Part shown: positions 56,676 through 64,000 of the stretch, piece after piece
Position numbering within the stretch: position 1 is the first letter of the stretch
How the letters are laid out: each line of letters starts with the position of its first letter
Source of the DNA: Actinomadura xylanilytica
Lineage (GTDB): Bacteria; Actinomycetota; Actinomycetes; Streptosporangiales; Streptosporangiaceae
NCBI RefSeq assembly: GCF_030283145.1
Contig: NZ_JASNWE010000002.1
Coordinates: 1,178,001-1,242,000, forward strand
Length of the DNA: 64,000 nucleotides
Direction of reading: 5' to 3'
Made by a program: the position numbers and the translations under genes
Notes under the pieces: model-generated
The model's database searches: none
Seen by the model: only the letters and a program-made list of their open reading frames with translations
What the model was told of the DNA's origin: nothing

Positions 56676-58409
56676 ATGGGCACGGTCGCCGAGCAGTTCA
56701 TCGAGGTGCTGCTCCAGGCGGGAGTGCGGCGGATCTACGGGGTCGTGGGCGACAGCCTCAACCCGGTCGTGGACGCCGTCCGCCGCACCGACGGCATCGA
56801 GTGGGTGCACGTGCGCAACGAGGAGGCCGGCGCGTTCGCCGCCGCCGCCGAGGCGCAGGTCACCGGGCGGCTCGCGGTCTGCGCCGGAAGCTGCGGCCCC
56901 GGCAACACCCACCTGGTCCAGGGCCTGTACGACGCGCACCGCACCGGCGCGCCGGTGCTCGCGCTGGCCTCGCAGATCCCCAGCACCCAGATCGGCAGCG
57001 GCTACTTCCAGGAGACCCATCCCGAGCGGCTGTTCGTCGATTGCAGCCACTACTGCGAGATGATCAACGGCCCGGAGCAGCTGCCGCGGATCGTGCGCAC
57101 CGCGATCCAGCACGCGATCGGGCTGAACGGCGTGGCGGTGCTGACCCTGCCCGGGGACACCGCGAGCCAGGAGGCGACGCACCCGACCGGCCGGCACGAC
57201 TTCCTCGTCCGGCCCGGGATCGTCCGGCCGCCCTCCGACCAGGTCGAGCAGCTCGCCCAGGCGCTCGACCGGGCGGGCAAGGTGATGCTGTTCTGCGGCG
57301 CGGGCACCCGGAACGCGCACGACGAGGTGATGGAGCTCGCCCACCGGGTGCTGTCCCCGGTCGGGCACGCGCTGCGCGGCAAGGAGTGGATCCAGTACGA
57401 CAACCCCTTCGACGTGGGGATGAGCGGGCTGCTCGGGTACGGCGCCTGCTACGAGGCGATGCAGGCCGCCGACCTGGTCGTCCTGCTCGGCACCGACTTC
57501 CCGTACGAGCCGTTCCTGCCGGGCGCGCGCACCGTCCAGGTCGACCACGACGCGTCCCGGCTGGGCCGCCGCACTCCGCTGGAGCTCGCGGTGCACGGCG
57601 ACGTGGGGGAGACGCTGCGGCTCGTCCTGGAGAAGGTCGAGCAGAAGACCGACCGGACGTACCTGAACGACATGCTGCGCCGGCACACGCGGGCGCTGGA
57701 GGGAGTGGTCTCCGCTTACACGCGCAACATCGAGAAGCACGTGCCGATCCACCCCGAGTACGTCGCGAGCGTGCTGGACGACCTCGCGGCGGACGACGCG
57801 GTGTTCACCGTCGACACCGGCATGTGCAACGTGTGGGCCGCCCGCTACATCACGCCGAACGGGCGGCGCCGCGTGATGGGGTCGTTCGTGCACGGCTCCA
57901 TGGCCAACGCGCTGCCGCACGCGATCGGCGCGCAGTTCGCCGCGCCCGCCCGCCAGGTGGTCTCCCTCTCCGGCGACGGCGGCCTCGGGATGCTGCTCGG
58001 CGAGCTGCTCACCGTGAAGCTGCACCGGCTGCCGGTCAAGATCCTGGTCTTCAACAACGCCTCGCTCGGGATGGTGCGGCTGGAGATGCTGGTGGACGGC
58101 CTGCCCTCGTTCGAGACCGACCACGAGGCGGTCGACTTCGCCGCCATCGCGCGCGGCGCCGGGATCGCGGCGGTACGGGTGGAGAAGCCGGCCGACGTCC
58201 GCGCCGCCCTGGCCACCGCGCTCGCCGCCCCCGGCCCCTACCTCGTCGACCTGGTCACCGACCCGAACGCGCTGTCCCTCCCGCCGCGCATCACCCCGCA
58301 GCAGGTCAAGGGCTTCGCGCTGGCGGCGGGCAAGACCGTGCTGACCGGCGGCGTCGGCAAGATGGTCGACCTGGCGCGCAGCAACCTGCGCAACATCCCG
58401 CGGCCGTGA
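56676..58409 (+). CDS. poxB: Thiamine-diphosphate enzyme, pyruvate oxidase/dehydrogenase (PoxB) type
   Basis: A 577-residue TPP enzyme. Three domains: pyrimidine-binding (MGTVAEQFIEVLLQAGVRRI, catalytic Glu in VRNEEAGAFAAAAEAQVTGR near residue 50), central FAD-type domain (about 190-340, VMLFCGAGTRNAHDEVMELA), and PP-binding (about 365-560, SLSGDGGLGMLLGELLTVKL, the GDG-N motif with FNNASLGMVRLEM). The KTVLTGG-rich C-terminus resembles the membrane-activation tail of PoxB. It should decarboxylate pyruvate to acetate and pass electrons to quinone; acetolactate-synthase-like activity is the alternative. GGGGGAGAG precedes the ATG. Confidence 0.85.
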   Translation: MGTVAEQFIEVLLQAGVRRIYGVVGDSLNPVVDAVRRTDGIEWVHVRNEEAGAFAAAAEAQVTGRLAVCAGSCGPGNTHLVQGLYDAHRTGAPVLALASQIPSTQIGSGYFQETHPERLFVDCSHYCEMINGPEQLPRIVRTAIQHAIGLNGVAVLTLPGDTASQEATHPTGRHDFLVRPGIVRPPSDQVEQLAQALDRAGKVMLFCGAGTRNAHDEVMELAHRVLSPVGHALRGKEWIQYDNPFDVGMSGLLGYGACYEAMQAADLVVLLGTDFPYEPFLPGARTVQVDHDASRLGRRTPLELAVHGDVGETLRLVLEKVEQKTDRTYLNDMLRRHTRALEGVVSAYTRNIEKHVPIHPEYVASVLDDLAADDAVFTVDTGMCNVWAARYITPNGRRRVMGSFVHGSMANALPHAIGAQFAAPARQVVSLSGDGGLGMLLGELLTVKLHRLPVKILVFNNASLGMVRLEMLVDGLPSFETDHEAVDFAAIARGAGIAAVRVEKPADVRAALATALAAPGPYLVDLVTDPNALSLPPRITPQQVKGFALAAGKTVLTGGVGKMVDLARSNLRNIPRP

Positions 58410-58454
58410 AGAAACGATCTACGGCGGGGGCGGCGGCGGGCTAGGCTGCCCTGA

Positions 58455-58527
58455 CGGGCCGTAGCGCAGAGGTTGTCGCGCCCCTACTGCATGGGGGAGG
58501 ACGCCGGTTCGAATCCGGTCGGCCCGA
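58455..58527 (+). tRNA. tRNA-like gene with abnormal anticodon loop
   Basis: Folds as a cloverleaf: acceptor CGGGCCG (58455-58461) with CGGCCCG (58520-58526), TA at positions 8-9, a short D arm, anticodon stem CCCCT/GGGGG, and T arm GCCGG-TTCGAAT-CCGGT. The discriminator is A58527 and CCA is not encoded. The anticodon loop reads ACTGCAT, which puts TGC at 34-36, but position 33 is C, not the universal T, and the G3-U70 pair of tRNA-Ala is absent. The decoding identity is therefore unclear. Confidence 0.75.
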
Positions 58528-58636
58528 CGTCACCCGAGTGCCCACCCCGGCCTGTGCCAAGGATCGGCCGGACGCGGCGGCCTCGGCCATGGAGAAGCGC
58601 CACCTCTGAAAGCCGGGCCGGGGGCGCGGGTGCCGG

Positions 58637-59227
58637 TCAGTTGAACGGGCGGGCCATCTCGTCCAGGGTCTCGGCGGTGACGGCGCTCAGCGGGCGCGGC
58701 GGCTGCTCCTCGATCCACAGGTGCGTCGCGAGGCGCAGTGAGGTGAGGAACGCCGCCGCCGTGACGCGCGAGCGCGGGTGCGCGCTGCTGATGCCGTCCC
58801 GCTCGCCGATGGCCGTGGCGAGCCGGCGCTCGTAGGTGGCGTAGTGCGCGAGCTGCCGGGCCAGCACCGAAGGGTGTGCGCGGGCGAGCCGCGCCTGGGC
58901 GGCCCACTGCGGGTCGGGCTCGCCGACTTCGGCGAAGGCCGTCAGGAGGGCGGCGCGCAGCGCGGTCCACGACGACTCGCCGGCCGGACGTGCCTCGAAC
59001 GCCTCCAGCAGGCCGAGCATCCGCTGCTGATCGCCGTAGAGGAGCGCGTCCTCCTTGCCGGCGAAGTAGTTGGAGAAGGTGCGGCGCGAGACGCCCGCCG
59101 CGTCGGCGATGGCCTCCACGGTGACCTCGCCGAGACCGTGCTCGACCGCGAGGCGCATCGCGGCGTCGTGCAGGGCCCGGCGCGTCGCCTCCTTCTTGCG
59201 CTCGCGCAATCCGACGGTGCTGTCCAT
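58637..59227 (-). CDS. TetR-family regulator of the adjacent efflux gene
   Basis: A 196-residue TetR protein with helix-turn-helix RRALHDAAMRLAVEHGLGEV, TVEAIADAAGVSRRTFSNYF (residues 16-58) and a helical ligand domain. It is divergent from the MFS exporter at 59415, the usual layout for a self-regulated efflux pair; the 187-base gap should hold the operator. The ATG at 59227 is the natural start. Confidence 0.9.
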   Translation of the reverse strand: MDSTVGLRERKKEATRRALHDAAMRLAVEHGLGEVTVEAIADAAGVSRRTFSNYFAGKEDALLYGDQQRMLGLLEAFEARPAGESSWTALRAALLTAFAEVGEPDPQWAAQARLARAHPSVLARQLAHYATYERRLATAIGERDGISSAHPRSRVTAAAFLTSLRLATHLWIEEQPPRPLSAVTAETLDEMARPFN

Positions 59228-59414
59228 GGTCCGCCCAGCCTATCCACCGGTAATGATGCTTGGTGGGAAATTTTGCCCAGTGGGAATATACTTCCCCGGT
59301 TCCGGCCTTGTTCTCTACGTCCCGGCGTTTCCTCCGGGCCCGTCCCGGCGTCCCGCACGCCGCCGTGCCGCCGCCCGTCCGGGCCGCACTCCCCAACCCC
59401 ATGGAGGCAATCAC

Positions 59415-61055
59415 TTGAGCGAGCAAGCTCCGCCCAAGGCAGCCCCGATGTCGCAACGGCAGATCCTGGAGGCCCTCAGCGGGCTGCTCCTGGTGCTGTT
59501 CGTGGCGATGCTCAGCGGGACCGTGGTCTCCACCGCGCTGCCGCAGATCATCGGTTCGCTCAAGGGCACCCAGTCGCAGTACACCTGGGTCGTCACCGCG
59601 ACCCTGCTGGTCTCCACCGCCTCCACCCCGATCTGGGGCAAGCTGGCCGACCTCTACGACAAGAAGCGGCTGCTCCAGATCGGCATCGTCATCTTCGTCG
59701 GCGCCTCGATGATCTCGGGGCTGGCGCAGAACACCGAGCAGCTCATCGCCGCCCGCGCCGTCCAGGGCCTCGGCATGGGCGCGCTCCAGATCCTGGCGCA
59801 GATCGTGATGGCCGCCATGATCAGCCCGCGCGACCGGGGCCGCTACTACGGCTACCTCGGCGCGGTGATGGCGCTCGCCACCGTCGGCGGTCCGCTGCTC
59901 GGCGGGCTCATCGTGGACACCTCCTGGCTCGGCTGGCGCTGGTGCTTCTTCATCGGCGTGCCGTTCGCGGTCGTGTCCTTCGTGCTGCTCCAGAAGACCC
60001 TGCGGCTGCCGGTGATCCGGCGCCCCGGAGTGAAGATCGACTACCTGGGCGCGGCGCTGCTGGCGGGCGGCGTCAGCCTGCTGCTCATCTGGGTCACCTT
60101 CGTCGGCACGAACTTCGACTGGCTGTCCTGGCAGACCCTGGTCATGGTCGGCGCGGGCGTGCTCGTCCTCGCCGCCGCGGTGTGGGTGGAGTCGCGCGCC
60201 GCCGAGCCGGTCGTCCCGCTGAACGTGATCCGCCGCCGCAACACCGCGCTCGCGATCGTCGCCAGCCTCGCGGTCGGCATGGCGATGTTCGGCGGCGCGG
60301 TCTTCCTCGGCCAGTACTTCCAGATCGGCCGCGGCTACAGTCCGACCGAGGCGGGCCTGCTCACCTTCCCGATGATGCTCGGGGTGCTCGGCTCGTCCAC
60401 CGTCGTCGGGCGGTTCACCACCAAGACCGGCAAGGTCAAGCCGTTCATCGTCGCCGGGACGGTCGCGCTGACCGCCGGGTTCGCCCTGCTCGCCACCATC
60501 GACCATCAGACCTCGCTGTGGTTCGTCGGCGCCGGGATGTTCCTGGTCGGCGTCGGCGTCGGCATGTCGATGCAGAACCTGGTGCTGGTCGTGCAGAACT
60601 CGGTGCATCTGAACGAGGTGGGCGCGGCCAGCGGCTCGATCACCTTCTTCCGCTCGCTCGGCGGGACGATCGGGGTGTCGGTGCTCGGCGCCGTCCTGGC
60701 CAACCAGGTCACCGCCAACATCACCCACGGCCTGGCCCGCCTCGGCATGTCAGGCTCGGGGAGCAAGGCCGGCGGCGATCTCGACGTCGACGGGCTGCCC
60801 GCCCCGATCCGCGAGGTCGTGCGGGCCGCGTACGGCGACGCGACCAGCCGGATCTTCCTGATCTCCGCCGCCATCGCCGTCGTCGGCATCGTCGCGGCGG
60901 CGTTCCTCAAGCCGGTCATGCTGCGCGACAGCCTCGACATGCCCGCCGACGCCCCCGCAGGCCCCGCCGACGCCGCGGCGGCCGTGGACACCCTCCCCGC
61001 GGACGGCCTTCCGGGCGGCGGCGTGTCCGAGGACAGCGCGTCGAGGAGGCGCTGA
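59415..61055 (+). CDS. MFS drug exporter, DHA2 (EmrB/QacA) family, 14 helices
   Basis: A 546-residue transporter. The start is TTG at 59415 (MSEQAPPKAAPMSQRQILEA) with GGAGG seven bases upstream; an ATG at 59448 is an alternative. Motif A is GKLADLYDKKRLLQIG, motif C of antiporters is GAVMALATVGGPLLGG, and LDNTIVNVALP of the family is here MLSGTVVSTALPQIIGSL (motif D1). About 14 membrane helices fit the DHA2 class, which uses the proton gradient. A 50-residue acidic cytoplasmic tail follows. Regulated by the divergent TetR, by inference. Confidence 0.92.
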   Translation: MSEQAPPKAAPMSQRQILEALSGLLLVLFVAMLSGTVVSTALPQIIGSLKGTQSQYTWVVTATLLVSTASTPIWGKLADLYDKKRLLQIGIVIFVGASMISGLAQNTEQLIAARAVQGLGMGALQILAQIVMAAMISPRDRGRYYGYLGAVMALATVGGPLLGGLIVDTSWLGWRWCFFIGVPFAVVSFVLLQKTLRLPVIRRPGVKIDYLGAALLAGGVSLLLIWVTFVGTNFDWLSWQTLVMVGAGVLVLAAAVWVESRAAEPVVPLNVIRRRNTALAIVASLAVGMAMFGGAVFLGQYFQIGRGYSPTEAGLLTFPMMLGVLGSSTVVGRFTTKTGKVKPFIVAGTVALTAGFALLATIDHQTSLWFVGAGMFLVGVGVGMSMQNLVLVVQNSVHLNEVGAASGSITFFRSLGGTIGVSVLGAVLANQVTANITHGLARLGMSGSGSKAGGDLDVDGLPAPIREVVRAAYGDATSRIFLISAAIAVVGIVAAAFLKPVMLRDSLDMPADAPAGPADAAAAVDTLPADGLPGGGVSEDSASRRR

Positions 61056-61158
61056 CCGGCGGTTCGACGCCGTTGCGGGACACCCGGTCCCGCGCCGCAC
61101 CGCGCGTCGCGGTGCTGTGCCGCAACCACCGCGGCATGGTCGAATCGCTCGTCGCGTG

Positions 61159-61566
61159 TCAGATGGCGGCGGGACCGGCCTGGACGTCGACCTCGAACCA
61201 CAGATGGGTCTGCCGGGGGGTCTGCTCCAGGCCCCATTCGGTGGAGAGGGCGTCGATGACGGCCAGGCCGCGGCCGTGGTCGATGCGGCCCCGCCCGAAC
61301 AGGTCGGCGCGGCCGGGGCCGTCGTCGCGGACCTCCACCCGCACCCGGTGGCCGTCGGTGGAGACACTGACACGGGTGACGCCCGAGCCGTGCAGCACGG
61401 CGTTGGCGATGGCCTCGGCGGACATCAGCTCGATGTCGTCGAGGACGGTCGCGTCGGAGATGACCTTGGCGGCCCGCTCGCGGACGGTGCGCCGCGCGGC
61501 CTGGCCCTCGTCCCGCCCGCCGTGCAGGGCGACCTGCTCGCCCAGCTCTTCCATCGGAGCCGTCAC
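61159..61566 (-). CDS. SpoIIAB/RsbW-like ATP-binding protein
   Basis: A 135-residue HATPase_c_2 protein. N-box LMSAEAIANAVLHGSGVTRV, G1 box VRDDGPGRADL and G2 box HGRGLAVIDALSTEWGLEQT are visible. It is divergent from an XRE/DUF397 pair, a combination repeated across actinomycete genomes. The start is GTG at 61566; an ATG at 61554 is possible. Its partner sigma or anti-sigma protein is not in the window. Confidence 0.87.
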   Translation of the reverse strand: MTAPMEELGEQVALHGGRDEGQAARRTVRERAAKVISDATVLDDIELMSAEAIANAVLHGSGVTRVSVSTDGHRVRVEVRDDGPGRADLFGRGRIDHGRGLAVIDALSTEWGLEQTPRQTHLWFEVDVQAGPAAI

Positions 61567-61782
61567 GACCTGGGGCCCGGGGCCGCGGCGGTGGGCCGCC
61601 GGCGCGCGAGACCGCGCGGGACGGTGCCTGCCGTACCGACTTTCACTGCATCACCACACTGAGATTCGAGAGCGCACCGCAATCATTCACCTGCGATGGG
61701 TGATCGGGCAATGCACTGTGCAATTGATCTTGTCCATTTGTGGCCGAGGTCACTCGGACCGTCCCCTGGAACACTTAGCGTC

Positions 61783-62613
61783 ATGGCGACAGTTAGACAG
61801 CGGCGGCTCGCCCGTGAACTCCGGCGGCTGCGCGAGGGCGCCGGGCTCCGGCCCGCCGCCGTCGCCCGCGAGCTCGGCTGGGATCGCTCCAAGATCAGCC
61901 GGATCGAGACCGGCCGCACCAGGCCCAGGGAGGACGACGTCGGCGCGCTGCTCGACCTGTACGGCTGCGCGGGCTCGGACCGCGAGGTCCTGTTGGACAT
62001 CTCCAGGGAGACCCGGCGGCGCAACTGGTGGACGTCCTTCGGCGACGTCTTCGACGGGACGTTCGTCGCCCTGGAGGACGGCGCCGCCGAGATCCTGTCG
62101 TGGCAGCCGCAGGTCGTGCCGGGCCTGCTCCAGACCGAGGACTACGCGCGGGCGGTGATCTCGGCCGCGCGGCCCGGATGCGCGCCCGCCGAGGTGCACC
62201 GGCGGGTGCGGGCCCGGATGGCGCGCCGGCCGCTGCTGAGCCGCCCGGACGACGCCCCGCGCCTTCACGCCGTCCTCGACGAGGCCGTGGTGCGCCGCGC
62301 GATGGGCGGGGCTGACGTGATGCGGACGCAGGTCGCCGAGTTGTGGGCGGCGGCGCACCGGCCCAATGTCACGGTGCAGATCCTGCCGTTCGCGGCCGGG
62401 GAGCACGCGGGCGTGGACGGCCGGTTCGTGATCCTCGGCTTCGCCGGCGCGGACGACCCGGACGCGGTGTACGTCGAGTCGGCCGTGGGCGACGCGTATC
62501 CGGAGGCCCCCGACCAGGCGGCCCGGCTTAGGCTGGCCTGGGAGCGCCTGCGCGGCGCGGCCCTCTCGCCAGAGGACTCGGCGGCGCTGCTCGCCGAGCT
62601 GAGTAGGGAGTGA
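61783..62613 (+). CDS. XRE-family regulator (DUF5753)
   Basis: A 276-residue full-length regulator. Helix-turn-helix: LARELRRLREGAGLRPAAVA, RELGWDRSKISRIETGRTRP (residues 8-50). The DUF5753 domain follows (SWQPQVVPGLLQTEDYARAV, VLDEAVVRRAMGG, VTVQILPFAAGEHAG). It serves as an internal reference showing what the truncated relative at 6096 has lost. Upstream of the ATG there is no strong ribosome binding site. The DUF397 gene follows four bases after the stop. Confidence 0.92.
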   Translation: MATVRQRRLARELRRLREGAGLRPAAVARELGWDRSKISRIETGRTRPREDDVGALLDLYGCAGSDREVLLDISRETRRRNWWTSFGDVFDGTFVALEDGAAEILSWQPQVVPGLLQTEDYARAVISAARPGCAPAEVHRRVRARMARRPLLSRPDDAPRLHAVLDEAVVRRAMGGADVMRTQVAELWAAAHRPNVTVQILPFAAGEHAGVDGRFVILGFAGADDPDAVYVESAVGDAYPEAPDQAARLRLAWERLRGAALSPEDSAALLAELSRE

Positions 62614-62617
62614 TCTA

Positions 62618-62815
62618 GTGACAACGGATCTCTCGTCGGCCTCGTGGGTGAAGTCCACCAGGTGCGGTGGCGGACAGGACTGCGTGGAGGTGGCCCGGAA
62701 CATGCCCGGTGTCGTGGCGGTCCGTGATTCCAGTGACCCGCACGGGCCGGCGCTGGTGTTCGACGCGGGCACCTGGCGGGTCTTCACCGAGCGGCTGAGA
62801 GGCGGCCGGTCCTGA
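62618..62815 (+). CDS. DUF397 protein
   Basis: A 65-residue DUF397 partner of the XRE regulator: SSASWVKSTRCGGGQDCVEV, AVRDSSDPHGPALVFDAGTW. GTG start at 62618, four bases after the regulator stop, with GTAGGGAG upstream. Confidence 0.92.
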   Translation: MTTDLSSASWVKSTRCGGGQDCVEVARNMPGVVAVRDSSDPHGPALVFDAGTWRVFTERLRGGRS

Positions 62816-63256
62816 CCGTTCCCGGAGCGCGATGGGCGAGCCCCCGGGACCGGTCGCGGTTCCGGGGGCCTCTAATGTAGTGCCGCGCCCACGGTAGGAC
62901 TTGACGCTTTGGTCGCACATGGGGAAAAAATCAAACTTCAGCGCCCGGAATGCTCACTCCGCGCCGGGGTGGATGTCACCCGCCGGGACTTCAGCGCAGC
63001 TTCCAGATCCAGCCCAGATGCCCGCCTCCGCCGAAGCGGTGTTCGACGCGGGCGAGAAGCAGATCGACACGGCCCGCAGGGTCGCGTCCCGCGGCCGGGC
63101 GGGCCCGCCGTCCGGGTCCGGGACGAGCCCGAAGATCGCATCGAGCTCCAGCGCCGGCAATCTCGCCTCGTCCGAGATCATGCCGAGAGGCTAACCGCGT
63201 TCTCGGCGGTCGGGGGGTGAGCCCGGCCCGGGGTGGAGCCCCGGGCCGGGGGCGGG
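62816..63256. other. Gene-poor gap with a terminator
   Basis: About 440 bases between the DUF397 gene and a tiny basic protein. Short frames exist on both strands (for example 62901-63194 plus and 62954-63181 minus), but neither has a ribosome binding site or similarity. A strong hairpin at 62840-62869 follows the DUF397 gene. Confidence 0.45.
62840..62869 (+). terminator. Hairpin after the DUF397 gene
   Basis: GCCCCCGG (62840-62847) pairs with CCGGGGGC (62862-62869), followed by TCTAAT. It lies 25 bases after the DUF397 stop. Confidence 0.7.
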
Positions 63257-63409
63257 TCAGCGGCCTCGCTGGAGGCGGCGGGCCGGCATCTGCCGGGCGT
63301 TGCGGTTGGCGAACGCCGCTCGGTTGAAGTCGGGCGTCTTGCGCCTGCCCTTCTTCTTGGCCTTCTCGAAGGGATTGACGCCTTCTTGGTTCTGGTTTAT
63401 GGCGCGCAT
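63257..63409 (-). CDS. Tiny basic protein
   Basis: A 50-residue, strongly basic protein: MRAINQNQEGVNPFEKAKKK, GRRKTPDFNRAAFANRNARQ and a final Arg-rich tail. A good GGAGGTGG ribosome binding site precedes the ATG at 63409. The composition suggests binding to nucleic acid or the ribosome, but no family is recognised. The longer in-frame start at 63613 adds unrelated sequence. Confidence 0.6.
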   Translation of the reverse strand: MRAINQNQEGVNPFEKAKKKGRRKTPDFNRAAFANRNARQMPARRLQRGR

Positions 63410-63703
63410 AAAGAGACCACCTCCGGGCATGCGTGAATTCGGCCGCGAAAGGACCGACGAAAGGTAGGGCGAGAAGGGCCACGCACGTCTTCGGCACGGT
63501 CCTGAGCAGGCAGGACGGGGTGCGGAAGAGTGGTGTGGCGCCGGGAGTGGGAGCAGTGCCGCAGCCTTGCTGCGGGCGGCTCGACCAATGAGGATCAGAT
63601 CTCCATGGCTCAAATGGTGCCGGAGGGGTGGAGTGGTGTCAACCCATTAATCGCGGGAGGATCATCGGGGGGCAGGTGACCGCGCGCTGGAGGGATGTGC
63701 CGC

Positions 63704-64000
63704 ATGGCCGAACGAGACGTCCGCCGGAGGGGCGCCGCCCTGCTCGACCGCCTCCTCGGGCTGCCCGCGGCCACGGCCCCGGGCGTGGACGTGCACCGTG
63801 GTCTGCGGGTGCCGATGCCGGACGGGGTGACGCTGCTGGCCGACCGATACGTCCCGCGCCGGGCGGACGGCCCGGCGCCGGTGGTCCTGCTGCGCACGCC
63901 GTATGGCAGGCACCGGCCCGAGATGCGGCTGTTCGCGGGGGTCCTCGCGCGGCGCGGCCTCCAGGTCGTGGTGCAGAACATGCGGGGGGTGTCCGGGTCG
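63704..64000 (+). CDS. CocE/NonD-family hydrolase, truncated by the window end
   Basis: The first 99 residues of an alpha/beta hydrolase of the X-Pro dipeptidyl-peptidase (S15)/cocaine-esterase family. After a 30-residue lead it reads RVPMPDGVTLLADRYVPRRA, VVLLRTPYGRHRPEMRLFAG and RRGLQVVVQNMRGVSGS, the typical N-terminal strands; the catalytic Ser (G-x-S-Y-x-G) would come just beyond the window. The ATG at 63704 is about ten bases after GGAGGG; an ATG three codons earlier is too close to it. Confidence 0.85.
   Translation, partial: MAERDVRRRGAALLDRLLGLPAATAPGVDVHRGLRVPMPDGVTLLADRYVPRRADGPAPVVLLRTPYGRHRPEMRLFAGVLARRGLQVVVQNMRGVSGS

Noticed and set aside
62901..63194. 97-residue plus-strand frame after the DUF397 gene
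   Set aside because: The start MGKKSNFSARNAHSAPGW has no ribosome binding site and the sequence is Ser/Ala/Pro-rich without similarity.

Overview
The window is very GC-rich DNA from a filamentous high-GC Gram-positive bacterium. XRE regulator/DUF397 pairs, SpoIIAB-like ATPases, a BldC protein, a DUF3073 protein, frequent GTG starts and the gene order purS-purQ-purL ... purF-purM-DUF3073-amino-acid dehydrogenase-bldC point to an actinomycete. An Actinomadura-like (Thermomonosporaceae) or related genus fits best, but this is inference from gene content only. No rRNA genes, CRISPR array, complete insertion sequence or replication origin was seen. One odd tRNA-like gene is present.

Layout. 0-5.5 kb: an OmpA-like lipoprotein, a small membrane protein, and a branched-chain 2-oxoacid dehydrogenase operon (bkdA-bkdB-bkdC, minus strand, overlapping genes). 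5.7-12.4 kb: accessory genes, with an apparently damaged XRE/DUF397 locus, a less GC-rich lipoprotein, a 787-residue WXG-like protein and a beta-helix membrane protein. 12.4-33.6 kb: the purine/developmental backbone (purS, a SpoIIAB-like ATPase, purQ, purL with an extension of about 350 residues, then sterol-carrier protein, purF, purM, DUF3073, Leu/Val-type dehydrogenase, bldC). It is interrupted at 17.6-26.1 kb by a CPBP protease, a methionine aminopeptidase/XRE pair with striking operators, an orphan gene between 19-bp direct repeats, a cell-wall hydrolase under a c-di-AMP (ydaO) riboswitch, a subtilisin and a Ser/Thr kinase.

33.8-43 kb: regulators (TetR, LacI, LysR), a lipoprotein amidase, a methyltransferase, pyrD, and a DUF6243 gene preceded by a possible Trp-codon leader peptide. 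43.7-48.2 kb: a four-gene sugar ABC importer laid out like mycobacterial LpqY-SugA-SugB-SugC. 49-52.4 kb: a large secreted subtilisin-like protease. 52.5-58.4 kb: a homogentisate catabolic operon (hmgA-unknown-fahA) with a MarR regulator and a divergent pyruvate-oxidase-type TPP enzyme. Near-identical motifs lie upstream of hmgA and in the marR/TPP intergenic region. 58.4-64 kb: the tRNA-like gene, a TetR/MFS efflux pair, an ATPase-XRE-DUF397 locus, a tiny basic protein and the start of a CocE-type hydrolase cut by the window end.

The most interesting points are a possible glutathione-independent maleylacetoacetate isomerase inside the homogentisate operon, the long disordered extension on PurL, the map/XRE operator pair, the candidate Trp attenuator before DUF6243, the anticodon-loop-aberrant tRNA, and the c-di-AMP riboswitch.
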